DNA from: UBA2199 sp964628035
Lineage (GTDB): Bacteria; Acidobacteriota; Aminicenantia; UBA2199
Assembly (NCBI GenBank): GCA_964628035.1
Contig: CAZVPI010000001.1
Location: 620,001-684,000 of the forward strand
Reading direction: 5' to 3'
Length of the DNA: 64,000 nt
Shown here in pieces: positions 34,079 through 43,083 of the stretch. How positions within the stretch are numbered: position 1 is the stretch's first letter; the number at the start of each line of letters is the position of its first letter. The translations under genes were made by a program, and so were the position numbers. Below the pieces are notes generated by a model. The model was not told where the DNA came from, did not search any database, and saw only the letters and a list, made by a program, of their open reading frames with translations.

Positions 34079-35671
34079 ATGGGAAAAATCAAATCGATCC
34101 TGTCGTTTTTCGCTCTGGTCGGCATTGGCGGCATTTTCCTTGCCGCCCTGGCCGATCCTTCCTCAGGGGGCGAGTACCTCGCCGGCGGGAAGAATGTCGA
34201 GGCTTACCGCTACGGCCATTCCGACGGCTATCCTCCGTTCCCGGAAAAGGCGAAGTTCATCGGCCTGCTGGAAGGCGACTGGCGCGCGATGGGAAGGGAG
34301 TTCGGGAAGAGGGCCGGCGAGGAGACGAGATACGTCTCCGACATCTGGTGGAACGACATGTGCGGGATGTGGGGCAAGGCCGAGACGCTGAAGGCCTTCG
34401 CCCTTTATGAGGCGCAGATCGCGGCCTTCGAACCGGGATTGATCGACTACATGCAGGGGATCGCCGAGGGGGGGGCGGCCTGGCTGGACCGCTCCCCGTA
34501 CGCCGATCCCGGGCACCCGCTGCATGCGACCAGCTATCAGCGCGTCCTGGCCGTGAACATATGGGACTCCTGGGCCATGATGCACCCCAGGGCCTTTCCC
34601 GACGGGTCCAGCACTTTCGGCGGATCGCGGACCCCGCCCGCACCCGCCCTCCGCCAGGACGCCGGCTGCAGCGCGTTCGCCGCCCGCGGCAAGGCGATGG
34701 GCGACGGCGCGGTCCTTTCCGCGCACAACCGCCATTCCGCCTACAACCCCCGGTGCTACCAGCAGGCGTTCGTGATCCGCCCCGCCGGCGGTCACGCGTG
34801 CTGGGTGCTCACCAACAGCCCTCAGGTCGCGGCCAATCAGCTGGTGAATGAAAAAGGCGTCTCCATATCGCTGCTCGCCGGAGGCGCCACCATTCCCCGG
34901 TCCTTGGATTACAAGGGCAAGGCCTACCGCGCCGAGGCGTTCGGGCTCCCCTGGTTCCACCTCTTCCTCTACGTCGGGACCCATGCCGCCACCGCCGAGC
35001 AGGCGATCGAGATGCTGACCCGGGGAACTCCGGCGTATCGCGGACGGACCGGCAGGGAATCGCTCCTTCGCTGCGGCGGCTGGAATTTTCTCGTCGCCGA
35101 CCGGGAGACCCTCGCCGTCGTGGAGGCGACCGCCGACCGGTACGCCGTCAGGCATGCTGGCGATGCGCTTCCTTTCACCGGGCCCGAGGGACAGGACGCC
35201 GACTACATAGTTGCCACCAACCACTTCGTCTGCGACTTCAGTTTCGACGACCAGAACAGGCGGACCGGCATCCCGATGACGATCTTCCAGGATGGATGCA
35301 GGCGGGATCGGAGTTCCGGGGAGATCGCCGGTCTCAACGCCAGCGGGGAGCGGTTCTGGACTCTCGTCTGGGACATCAAGCACAACTATGGCCGCATCGA
35401 CCGCTACCGTGCCCAGAAGATCCTGTCGGGCGTTTACATGTATGACAAGGATACGGGGAAAAAGATCGACGTCGCCCTGGGCCCGGACAATGCTTGGCAC
35501 GTCTACGGCACGGTCAGGCCCTGCACGCAGGGATATCTTTCGGAGTGGGATGGGACCTGCGATGCGAAGATCGCCGCGCTTTCGGATAATGGCCCGGCCG
35601 TTTATTGGACTCTGGGCAATCCGATCGACTGGCAGGGAGCGTGGGATGCCTACCGCTTTCGTCCCAAATAA
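34079..35671 (+). CDS. secreted C45-like (Ntn) hydrolase
   Basis: A 530-residue protein with a signal peptide (1-25). After about 195 residues comes DAGCSAFAARGKAMGDGAVL with Cys197, the likely N-terminal nucleophile once a propeptide is cleaved, followed by HNRHS. The later parts WNFLVADRETLAVVEATADRYAV and YIVATNHF (Asn-His) complete the pattern of C45/acyl-CoA:6-aminopenicillanate acyltransferase-like enzymes and related phospholipase B-like proteins. It would hydrolyse or transfer amide-linked acyl groups. The long N-terminal region (about 60-190) is helical. Shine-Dalgarno AGGGGGAGA lies before 34079. Confidence 0.72.
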   Translation: MGKIKSILSFFALVGIGGIFLAALADPSSGGEYLAGGKNVEAYRYGHSDGYPPFPEKAKFIGLLEGDWRAMGREFGKRAGEETRYVSDIWWNDMCGMWGKAETLKAFALYEAQIAAFEPGLIDYMQGIAEGGAAWLDRSPYADPGHPLHATSYQRVLAVNIWDSWAMMHPRAFPDGSSTFGGSRTPPAPALRQDAGCSAFAARGKAMGDGAVLSAHNRHSAYNPRCYQQAFVIRPAGGHACWVLTNSPQVAANQLVNEKGVSISLLAGGATIPRSLDYKGKAYRAEAFGLPWFHLFLYVGTHAATAEQAIEMLTRGTPAYRGRTGRESLLRCGGWNFLVADRETLAVVEATADRYAVRHAGDALPFTGPEGQDADYIVATNHFVCDFSFDDQNRRTGIPMTIFQDGCRRDRSSGEIAGLNASGERFWTLVWDIKHNYGRIDRYRAQKILSGVYMYDKDTGKKIDVALGPDNAWHVYGTVRPCTQGYLSEWDGTCDAKIAALSDNGPAVYWTLGNPIDWQGAWDAYRFRPK

Positions 35672-35803
35672 TGGATTACGCCCGGGATGTGATCCGGGAA
35701 TCTCCGTGGGCATTGCTGTCAGCCGTGAATGGACGAATTGGCTTCTGGGCCAGGCCTCGATATTTTCGGTCCCGGTACTCAGGCGCGGGTGAGGGGGGCA
35801 AGC

Positions 35804-36274
35804 ATGAGGATCGTGAAATGTATCCTGATCGCGGCGGTCGCCGTCCTGGCCGGCTGCGGCCGTTCCGCCGACGTCTCCGCGATCACCAGCGAGGTGCGGA
35901 CGCTGCACCGCGCCGCCATCGAGGCCCACCTGAACAAGGACGCCGCCTTCCTGACGCGGAACTACTCGGAGCGCTACTTTGCGGTCAAGGACGGCGAGGT
36001 GAGCTTCCCCGGCCGCCGCGAGACGGTGCAGGGCTTCGCCGACTACCTGAACAACACGACCTTCAGCGAGTACCGGGAGCTGGCGGAGCCCATGGTCGGC
36101 TGCTCGCGGGACGGCTCGCTGGTCTGGGCGGTCAGCCGGGTCAAGGTGAAGGGGGTGCGGCGCGTCGCCGACGGTTCCGAGCGGCCCATCGATTTCACCT
36201 GCGCCTGGCTGACCCTGTACGAGCGCCGGGGAAAAGACCTGATCCGTCTGGGCGACGTCTCGACCTTCACGTGA
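35804..36274 (+). CDS. NTF2/SnoaL-like lipoprotein
   Basis: A 156-residue lipoprotein: the signal peptide ends at lipobox LAGC (Cys18). The mature part looks like a SnoaL/NTF2-like alpha+beta cone (AHLNKDAAFLTRNYSERYFAVKDGEVS, then DFTCAWLTLYERRGKDLIRLGDVSTF). These folds form ligand pockets or act as nuclear-transport-factor-like scaffolds; no catalytic pair is obvious. GAGGGGGGC precedes the ATG at 35804. It begins 132 bp after the C45-like gene and may be cotranscribed. Confidence 0.7.
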   Translation: MRIVKCILIAAVAVLAGCGRSADVSAITSEVRTLHRAAIEAHLNKDAAFLTRNYSERYFAVKDGEVSFPGRRETVQGFADYLNNTTFSEYRELAEPMVGCSRDGSLVWAVSRVKVKGVRRVADGSERPIDFTCAWLTLYERRGKDLIRLGDVSTFT

Positions 36275-36309
36275 CGGAGGCGCCGGCGCCGGATGCTGGC
36301 AGGGGAATT

Positions 36310-36387
36310 GGGGCCGGCACTTTAATTCATGTATCCTTCGATCGGCAGAAGCTGGTTTCCTGGTTTCAAAGTACCGTCTCCGATGCA
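36310..36387. repeat. MITE-like element, short degraded copy C
   Basis: The left end is GGGGCCGGCACTTTAATT (36310-36327), and the right end TTTCAAAGTACCGTCTCCGA (36364-36383). Compared with copies A and B the ends keep their order and inverted symmetry but differ at several bases, and the interior is shortened to about 40 bp. It lies in the 313-bp gap 36275-36587, which holds no gene. Confidence 0.5.
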
Positions 36388-36587
36388 ATTGGAGCCAGGC
36401 AATAGGCTGGAAGTCATTGGGGAGAGGTGAGGGGATGCTGGGCATGGCGAAGGCAAGAGGCAGAGAAAAGCTTCCCCAAAACAAGCGCCTTTCCCTTTTT
36501 ATGAATCCAAATATGGGGCAGAAGCGTATTAAGGACTGAGGTGCTTCCCTGCACGGATGAAGAGGCCGGGGGAGTGGAGGCGAGTTC

Positions 36588-38819
36588 ATGGCGCGAAGAG
36601 CGATCCTGACGCATGTCCTGCTGTTCCTGGCCTTTTTCGTCCCCCGCGGCGGCCTTTTCGGCGCTCAGCAGGGGCCGCCTTCCGGGGAACCGGTCGACGT
36701 GCCGCGCATCGACGAAAAGATCGCCGTCGACGGCCGCCTCGACGAGCCGGCCTGGGGGCGGGCGCTGCTCCTCGACCTGCCGGTCGAGACCGAGCCGGGA
36801 GAGAACATCCCCGCTCCGCTGCGCACGGAAGTGCGCGTTTTTTATGGCAAGGACGCCATCTACTTCGGCCTGGAGTGCTTCGATCCCCAGCCGGCGCTGA
36901 TCCGCGCCCGCTTCGCCGAGCGCGATGCCTTCGACGCCGACGACCTGATCAACATCAACCTCGACACCTTCAACGACGAGCGGCGCAATTATTTCTTCGG
37001 CTGCAATCCGCTGGGCATGCAGCGCGACGGCCTGGAGACCGTGGGCGGCGACATCACCTGGGACGCCATCTGGGCGTCGGCGGGGCGCATCCACGAGCTG
37101 GGCTACACCATCGAGATGGCCATCCCCTTCTCCTCGCTGCAGTTCCAGCGCGCCTCCGGGCCGCAGGTCTGGGGCCTGGACATCTCGCGCTGGGTCCCGC
37201 GCTCGCAGCGCCGCCGCTTCGGCCTGGTGCCCATCGACCGCAACAACAACTGCTACCAGTGCCAGTTCATGAAGATCCGCGGTTTCGCAGGCGTCAAGCC
37301 CGGGCGGCGGCTCGAGTTCGTCCCCACCCTGACCGGCGCCAGGACCGACGGCCGCGACCCCATGCCCGGCGGCAATTTCGCCGGCGTCTCCCGGAACCTC
37401 GATCCCGGCCTGACCGTCAAGTGGGGGATCACCCCCAACCTGACCCTCAACGGCACGGCCAACCCCGACTTTTCGCAGGTGGAGGCCGACGCCCGCCAGC
37501 TCGACGTCAACGAGCCCTTCGCCCTGTTCTACCAGGAGAAGCGCCCGTTCTTCACCGAAGGGGCCGACTTCTTCAGCACGCCGTTCCGGGCGGTCTACAC
37601 GCGCACCCTGCGCGAGCCGCGCTGGGGGCTGAAGCTCTCGGGCAAGGAGGGAGCCAACACCGTCGGCGCCTACTTCGTCCAGGACGAGCTGACCAACCTC
37701 ATCTTCCCCGGCAGCCAGGGATCGGGCGCCGCCTCGCTCGACCAGCTCTCTTCGGCGCTGGTGCTGCGCTACAAGCGCGATTTCGGGAACCGCTATACCC
37801 TGGGGGGGCTGTTCACCAACCGCGCCGGCGAGGATTACTTCAACCGCGTCTACGGCTTCGACGGCACGGCCCGCTTCAGCGGCCGCGACAAGGTGACCTT
37901 CCAGTTCCTGGGTTCCTCCACCTCCTATCCCGGCCAGGTCGCCCTGGACAACGGCCAGCCGCTGGGCACGCTGAACGATCGCGCCATCGGCGCCCAGTAC
38001 GTCCACCAGACGCGCACTCTCACATGCTACCTGGAGTACGATGACGTGGGCCCCGGGTTCCGCGCCGACCTGGGTTTCATGCCCAGGGTCGGCTACCGCG
38101 AGGCCGAGGCCGGGATCGAGTACAGCTGGCTGCGCGACCGGGGCTGGTGGTCGCGCATCGAGCTGGGCTACGACGTTTCCTACGCCGAGGACCACGACGG
38201 CGGCTTCCTCTACCGCACCCAGGGGGTCGATTTCTTCCTGAGCGGCGACCTGCAAAGTGACCTGTACCTGGGGGCGGCGCACGGCCGCGAACGCTTCCGC
38301 GGCAGGACCTTCCAGGGCTGGACCGGCGAAGCGCATCTGGAGATGCAGCCGGTCTCGGCGCTGTGGCTGGGCGTGCACGCCGAGGCGGGCGACTGCATCG
38401 ACTACGCCAACGCCCGGTTGGGCTCGCGCGTCACGGCCAATCCGGCGGCCATGATCAAGGCCGGCAGGCGCCTGGCCTTTCAGGTCGACCACAACTACGA
38501 GCGCATGAAGGTCGGCGGCGCCGAGCTCTACACGGCGAACATCACCCAGGGCAGCGCCATCGTCCACCTGAACCTGCGCACATTCCTGCGCGCCATCGTG
38601 CAGTACGTCGACTACCGCTACAACGCCGCCAACTACACGTTCCCGGTCGAGCCCGAGGAGAAGCGCTTCTTCAGCCAATGGCTGTTCTCCTACCAGCTGA
38701 ACCCGCGCACCGTCTTCTTCCTCGGATATTCCGACAACGCGCTGGGAACGCGCGAGTTCCTGCTGACCCGCAGCGACAGGACGGTATTCATGAAGGTCAG
38801 TTATTCGTGGCAGATCTAG
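36588..38819 (+). CDS. DUF5916 outer-membrane protein with CBM9-like N-terminal domain
   Basis: A 743-residue protein with a signal peptide (about 1-25). Residues about 35-215 (PRIDEKIAVDGRLDEPAWGRA to WGLDISRWVPRS) match the carbohydrate-binding-family-9-like fold common at the front of this family. The rest is DUF5916, a predicted large outer-membrane barrel (PNPDFSQVEADARQLDVN, FFTEGADFFSTPFRAVYTR), ending VFMKVSYSWQI, an aromatic-ended outer-membrane C-terminus. Such proteins are common in Bacteroidota and Acidobacteriota, and the ligand is unknown. Shine-Dalgarno GGAGTGGAGG. Confidence 0.85.
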   Translation: MARRAILTHVLLFLAFFVPRGGLFGAQQGPPSGEPVDVPRIDEKIAVDGRLDEPAWGRALLLDLPVETEPGENIPAPLRTEVRVFYGKDAIYFGLECFDPQPALIRARFAERDAFDADDLININLDTFNDERRNYFFGCNPLGMQRDGLETVGGDITWDAIWASAGRIHELGYTIEMAIPFSSLQFQRASGPQVWGLDISRWVPRSQRRRFGLVPIDRNNNCYQCQFMKIRGFAGVKPGRRLEFVPTLTGARTDGRDPMPGGNFAGVSRNLDPGLTVKWGITPNLTLNGTANPDFSQVEADARQLDVNEPFALFYQEKRPFFTEGADFFSTPFRAVYTRTLREPRWGLKLSGKEGANTVGAYFVQDELTNLIFPGSQGSGAASLDQLSSALVLRYKRDFGNRYTLGGLFTNRAGEDYFNRVYGFDGTARFSGRDKVTFQFLGSSTSYPGQVALDNGQPLGTLNDRAIGAQYVHQTRTLTCYLEYDDVGPGFRADLGFMPRVGYREAEAGIEYSWLRDRGWWSRIELGYDVSYAEDHDGGFLYRTQGVDFFLSGDLQSDLYLGAAHGRERFRGRTFQGWTGEAHLEMQPVSALWLGVHAEAGDCIDYANARLGSRVTANPAAMIKAGRRLAFQVDHNYERMKVGGAELYTANITQGSAIVHLNLRTFLRAIVQYVDYRYNAANYTFPVEPEEKRFFSQWLFSYQLNPRTVFFLGYSDNALGTREFLLTRSDRTVFMKVSYSWQI

Positions 38820-38920
38820 AGATCGTGGTGAGATCGTGGTGACGGTCGCTGGAGATTTGCCAAAGTTCGAAGGTGCCCGAGGAAACGGCGACCCTTCTCA
38901 TATTGTCACGATCTTATGGT
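38820..38920. repeat. inverted repeat of GATCGTGGTGA words
   Basis: The left arm GAGATCGTGGTGAGATCGTG (from 38819) has an 11-nt period and pairs imperfectly with 38888-38920, which reads on the other strand CCATAAGATCGTGACAATAT. The element begins at the stop codon of the DUF5916 gene. Confidence 0.5.
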
Positions 38921-38992
38921 CGCCCCCCAGAATGCCGACATGAGTTCAGAGAGGAATGGGACCGGCAAGCGCCTGAATTGGGGAGAAAGAAC

Positions 38993-40222
38993 ATGAAGAA
39001 AAAACCTCTGCTGACAAGACGCAAATTCCTGGTCCGCGCCACCCAGGGGGCTGCCGCCCTTGCGGCGTCACCTCTGATCCCCCGGGCGCAGGCGGCCGTC
39101 GCGGACAAGCCGGCGGCCGGAAGCGGCAGCCCCATCACCCGCGTCCTGGGCCGCACCGGCATCGAGATCCCCATCGTGAACATGGGCGTGATGAACGCCG
39201 ACAATCCGGCGCTGGTGAGCCGCGCCTTTGAAGCCGGCATGCGCCTATTCGACACCGCCGCCTATTACCAGCGCGGCAGGAACGAGGAGATGGTCGGCTC
39301 GGTTTTGCGGGAGCTCAAGGCGCGCGACCGGGCGGTCATCGTCACCAAGGTCTTCCTGCCGCCGCCGCAGCGCGAGATCGCCGCCGAACAGGTCAAGGCC
39401 TACTTCATCAAGACCGCCGAAGAGAGCCTGCGCCGGCTGAAAACCGATCACATAGACGTCCTCCTCTCCCACAACGTATGGACCCTCGACTACCTGAGGA
39501 ACCAGGGGGTCCTCGATGCCCTGCAGCTGCTGAAAAAGCAGGGCAAGACCCGCTTCATCGGTTTCTCCACGCACAGGGGGATGGCGGAGTGCCTGGATGC
39601 CGCCGCCGGCATGGGTTTCTACGATGTCGTGCTGACCACCTACAATTACTCGCTGCACGATGATGCGCCGCTGCACCGGGCCATGGCCAAGGCGGCGGCG
39701 GCCGGCATCGGCCTGATCGCCATGAAGACCCAGTGCCAGCAGGATTGGTACCGCGAGGAGATGCCTGAGGAGCTGAAGGCCTTCTACCGCGGCCAGGTCA
39801 TGCACCCGGCCCTGCTCAAGTGGGCCCTGAACCATGACGCTGTGGCCTGCGCCGTCCCCGGGTTCGTCAATTTCCAGCAGCTTGAGGAGGACTGGGCCTG
39901 CGCCTTACGCATCGAGTACACGCCCGAGGAAAAGGCCTTCCTGGAGGCGCGGGGCGTCAGGCTGGCCATGGCGGCCGTCTGCCGCCAATGCGGCTCCTGT
40001 GCCGCCGCCTGCCCGCGCGGGGCCGACATCCCCGAACTTCTGCGCGCCCACATGTACGCCTACAACTACGGCAACCTCTCCCATGCCCGCCAGACCCTGG
40101 ACGCCATCCCCGGCGGCAGGGGGCTGCTGCTGTGCCGCGATTGCCGATCCTGTAGCGCCGGCTGCGTCAACCGGGTGCAGATCGGCCGCCGCATCGACCA
40201 GCTCAAGGAGGCCTATGCCTGA
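38993..40222 (+). CDS. Tat-exported aldo/keto reductase with two C-terminal Fe-S motifs
   Basis: A 409-residue oxidoreductase. The N-terminus MKKKPLLTRRKFLVRATQG is a Tat signal ending near PRAQAA. The AKR barrel shows RLFDTAAYYQRGR (Asp, Tyr), VIVTKVF (Lys) and DVLLSHNV (His), the catalytic tetrad. The C-terminal extension carries CRQCGSCAAACP and CRDCRSCSAGC, two CxxCxxCxxxC sets that could hold two [4Fe-4S] clusters. Electron transfer to the clusters instead of NADPH-only catalysis is suggested. Tat export of a folded, cofactor-loaded enzyme is consistent. The ATG 38993 start gives a complete RR signal. Shine-Dalgarno GGGAGAAAG. Confidence 0.9.
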   Translation: MKKKPLLTRRKFLVRATQGAAALAASPLIPRAQAAVADKPAAGSGSPITRVLGRTGIEIPIVNMGVMNADNPALVSRAFEAGMRLFDTAAYYQRGRNEEMVGSVLRELKARDRAVIVTKVFLPPPQREIAAEQVKAYFIKTAEESLRRLKTDHIDVLLSHNVWTLDYLRNQGVLDALQLLKKQGKTRFIGFSTHRGMAECLDAAAGMGFYDVVLTTYNYSLHDDAPLHRAMAKAAAAGIGLIAMKTQCQQDWYREEMPEELKAFYRGQVMHPALLKWALNHDAVACAVPGFVNFQQLEEDWACALRIEYTPEEKAFLEARGVRLAMAAVCRQCGSCAAACPRGADIPELLRAHMYAYNYGNLSHARQTLDAIPGGRGLLLCRDCRSCSAGCVNRVQIGRRIDQLKEAYA

Positions 40223-40273
40223 AGGGCTCGGCTTTCGTGACGGGGTCCGCCGAGAGCGTCAAGGAGGATCGTG

Positions 40274-41206
40274 ATGAGAAGGATTCTTCGCCGCGACGTC
40301 CGCATCCTGGTTCTGTCCGCCCTCCTGGCGGCCGCCGCGTCCTATGCGGCTGCTTCGCAGAAGTTCCCTCCAGGGCCCTTTTTCGGCCAGCGCCCCCCGG
40401 GTCTGGCGGCAGAACGCTTCGCTCCGGGAATCCTGTCCACGGCCGACGCCGAGCATGGCGTGCCGGTTTTCGCCTACGGGCGCTCGGAGTTCTACCTGAC
40501 CCGGGTCATCGGGCCTCCCTATACGTTTGAAAACCTGCGCTTCCGGATGTCCGCTGACGGCAGCTGGACCCGGGAGGCGGTGAGCTTCGGCCATGCGGAT
40601 TTCCACGCCGAGATCATGGTTTCCCGGGACGGGCGCCGGCTTTACTGCTGTTCCATGCAGCCCCTGCCCGGAGCCGCAAGGGAAAAGAACTGGAATTTCT
40701 GGGAGATGGACCTGGAGGGCCAGGGCCGCGACGCCGTCAGCCGGCCGCTGCCGCCGCCGCTGAACTCGGAGGCCCACGACTGCCAACTGTTCGAGGCCGC
40801 CGACGGGTCGTTCTATTTCACTTCCTGGCGGAACGGCCGGCCCGACCTGTTCCGGACGGTGGCAAGCGGCGGCTCCTGGGTCATTGACGCCGGCTTCGGC
40901 CCCGGCATCAACAGCGAAGCGGACGACAAGGGCGCATTTGTCTCGGAAAACGGCGGGCTGCTGCTGTTCTGGTCAAACCGCGAAGGGGGGCTTGGCAAGG
41001 ACGACATCTACTTGTGCCGCAAGGGCGACGACGGCCGTTGGGGATCCCCGATCAATGCCGGTCCGCTGGTCAATTCCCCATCCCGGGAATGGTATCCGCG
41101 CTTGAGCCCCGACGGCCGCTTCCTCTTCTTTCTCAGTGACCGCACGGGCGGCTTCGATATCTATTGGATAGATGCCGCAGTGCTTGGACGTTCCGGACGG
41201 CTGTAA
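40274..41206 (+). CDS. secreted PD40/TolB-like beta-propeller protein
   Basis: A 310-residue protein with a signal peptide (about 1-28). Blades with the PD40 pattern are seen: AEIMVSRDGRRLYCCS, CQLFEAADGSFYFTSWRNGRPDLFR, GAFVSENGGLLLFWSNREGGLGKDDIYL and YPRLSPDGRFLFFLSDRTGGFDIYWID. Five or six blades can be counted. It likely binds a peptide, glycan or protein in the periplasm. AAGGAGG (40261-40267) places ATG 40274 at 6-nt spacing; GTG 40271 is too close to it. It follows the aldo/keto reductase by 51 bp and is probably cotranscribed. Confidence 0.8.
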   Translation: MRRILRRDVRILVLSALLAAAASYAAASQKFPPGPFFGQRPPGLAAERFAPGILSTADAEHGVPVFAYGRSEFYLTRVIGPPYTFENLRFRMSADGSWTREAVSFGHADFHAEIMVSRDGRRLYCCSMQPLPGAAREKNWNFWEMDLEGQGRDAVSRPLPPPLNSEAHDCQLFEAADGSFYFTSWRNGRPDLFRTVASGGSWVIDAGFGPGINSEADDKGAFVSENGGLLLFWSNREGGLGKDDIYLCRKGDDGRWGSPINAGPLVNSPSREWYPRLSPDGRFLFFLSDRTGGFDIYWIDAAVLGRSGRL

Positions 41207-41361
41207 AGGTCGGATCTCGGCAGTCGGCCAACCCTTGGGCTCTCTGAGGACAGCATACGCCAGCGGGCAGTCAAGGCAATGCCCCTCCGGCGCAATAGGA
41301 TCTGGGGCCAGTCAGCCCCGATGTCCGGCATTTCGCGCGCGTTCAACTTCCAGTTGGCGTC

Positions 41362-42855
41362 TCATGGCTGATAGGGATAGGAAACGAAGTCAGCGATCAG
41401 GTCCTTGCCATCAAGCCAAAACGTCACGAAGCGCCAGCCGCGCGGCATCCTCGACCGGAAGTAGAGGATGCGCCTTGCCGGCTGGCCGCGGTGCGTGAAG
41501 GCGCGGCCGCCAAGGTCATCCTCGGCCAGGAATTCCAGGTCCGGGAGCGTGTTGTAGAGCCCGGCCATGAGATGGATGACGTCCTGCGGCTGCGCCTTGT
41601 ACGTGTTCCGGTTCTCCACGGTCATGGCCGGCTCGCACTTCGGCGTGCCGAAGTCCTTCAGGAACGCCTGGAGGCCCTTCGTGCGCTCAGGCCGCGGGTC
41701 CCGGCCGGGAGCCAGCATGTGCGGAGGCAGGAGGCGGGAATCGACGAGGCCGGCGATGCCCTGGGCGATGAGCTCCGGGGCATTGCCCGAGGCCATGTCC
41801 AGGTTGGAGAGGACGATTACCGTCAGGCCGTCATCGGGCACCCGCAGCATGTAGGTCCCGGTGAAGCCGCCGTGGGCGATGACCCGCCGGCCGCGCAGAT
41901 CGGAGATTTGCCAACCCAGGCCGTACAGCGTGCGCATGACCGTCAGCGGCCGGCCGTCGTTGCGGCGCGCCGGGGTCCACATCTCCTCCAACGTCTGGCG
42001 GGGGAGCAGCGTGCCGCCGGCAAGAGCGGCCTCCCAGCGGGCCATGTCCTCGATGCTGGCGTATACGCCGAAGAAAGAGGGCAGCTCGTGCTGCCAGTCG
42101 CGGCAGCCCCGCGCCAGCCCATCCTGGCGGATCGTGTAGGGCGCGACGCGGCCCTTGATGATGCGGCGCTGGTCGAGCACGCTGCTGCCGGCCATGCCGA
42201 GCGGCTTGAAGATGCGCTCGTCCAGGAAACGGGCGTAGGGCATCCCCGAGGCCTTTTCGATGATCATGCCCAGCAGGAAATAGCCCGCGTCGCTGTACTG
42301 GCCGCGCTCGCCGGGCTGGAAGGCCAGCGGGCTGCGGCGCACGAAGTCGTACTGGACCTTGGTGCTGATCGTCATCAGGCCGCCATCCTCAGTCAACTCG
42401 GAGAAGCCGCCACCATGGCAGAGCAGGTGGCGGACGGTGACCGGCTGCCAGGCGGCTGGCGCGTCGTCCAGGTAGCGGGCGATCGGATCGTCGAGCTTCA
42501 GTTTGCCGTCGCGGGCAAGGAGCATCACCGCCGTCGCCGTAATGGGCTTGGTCAGCGACGCGAGCTCGAAGACGGACGAGGTGCGCATCGCCGTTTCGGT
42601 TTCCAGGTTGGCCCAGCCGTAGGCCTGCATTCGTTTCACCCTGCCGTCCTGAAGGATTGCCAGGGCCAGTCCGGGGATCCGTCGGGCGGACATCTCTTTC
42701 TGGACCAGGGCGTCGATGCGCTCAATGGGCAGGGGGTCCTGGATGGCCGGCCATGCCGCCGGGCCGGTCAGGAAAGCCAGAGTCAGGCAAACTGGCCACT
42801 TCCTTCTGATCAGGCCGCCAAAACTGAGATTGTTCTTCTGGTTGTGCCCACTCAT
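41362..42855 (-). CDS. serine hydrolase, beta-lactamase family, long form
   Basis: A 497-residue protein starting MSGHNQKNNLSFGGLIRRKW with a signal-like helix (about 22-36). Motif 1 is SLTK in FELASLTKPITA, motif 2 is YSD in GQYSDAGYFLLG and motif 3 is AHGG in VIAHGGFTGTY, the same superfamily as the gene at 31221. The C-terminal 110 residues (from about 390) form an additional beta domain ending DLIADFVSYPYQ, as in some esterase/D-aminopeptidase relatives. Start 42855 has AAGGAGG 8 nt upstream. Both motif-2 sequences in this window end in Asp, not Asn. Confidence 0.85.
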   Translation of the reverse strand: MSGHNQKNNLSFGGLIRRKWPVCLTLAFLTGPAAWPAIQDPLPIERIDALVQKEMSARRIPGLALAILQDGRVKRMQAYGWANLETETAMRTSSVFELASLTKPITATAVMLLARDGKLKLDDPIARYLDDAPAAWQPVTVRHLLCHGGGFSELTEDGGLMTISTKVQYDFVRRSPLAFQPGERGQYSDAGYFLLGMIIEKASGMPYARFLDERIFKPLGMAGSSVLDQRRIIKGRVAPYTIRQDGLARGCRDWQHELPSFFGVYASIEDMARWEAALAGGTLLPRQTLEEMWTPARRNDGRPLTVMRTLYGLGWQISDLRGRRVIAHGGFTGTYMLRVPDDGLTVIVLSNLDMASGNAPELIAQGIAGLVDSRLLPPHMLAPGRDPRPERTKGLQAFLKDFGTPKCEPAMTVENRNTYKAQPQDVIHLMAGLYNTLPDLEFLAEDDLGGRAFTHRGQPARRILYFRSRMPRGWRFVTFWLDGKDLIADFVSYPYQP

Positions 42856-43083
42856 CCGCGTCCTCCTTCTGACAAAACGGCTGCTTTGCAGGATCGGCAT
42901 TTTCCAAGTCCTTCGCCTTTTATACTCGCGCAACCTCCATTGGGTGACAGGTCGTGAACAATGTCGCTGCCGGATGGATCGGTGGGCCTGGCTGCTTGGG
43001 GGGCTTTCAAGGAGCAAAGGCATCGATATGAGCTGTTGGAGTGAGCATCCAACCCGCACCAGATGGGCAATCCTTGATGCTTT

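Noticed and set aside
31221..42855. The two serine hydrolases as antibiotic-resistance beta-lactamases
   Set aside because: The superfamily motifs are shared with esterases and D-peptidases, motif 2 lacks the Asn in both, and nothing else points to resistance.
41491..42957. A 488-codon plus-strand frame
   Set aside because: Antisense shadow of the serine hydrolase at 41362-42855; no motif or ribosome-binding site.
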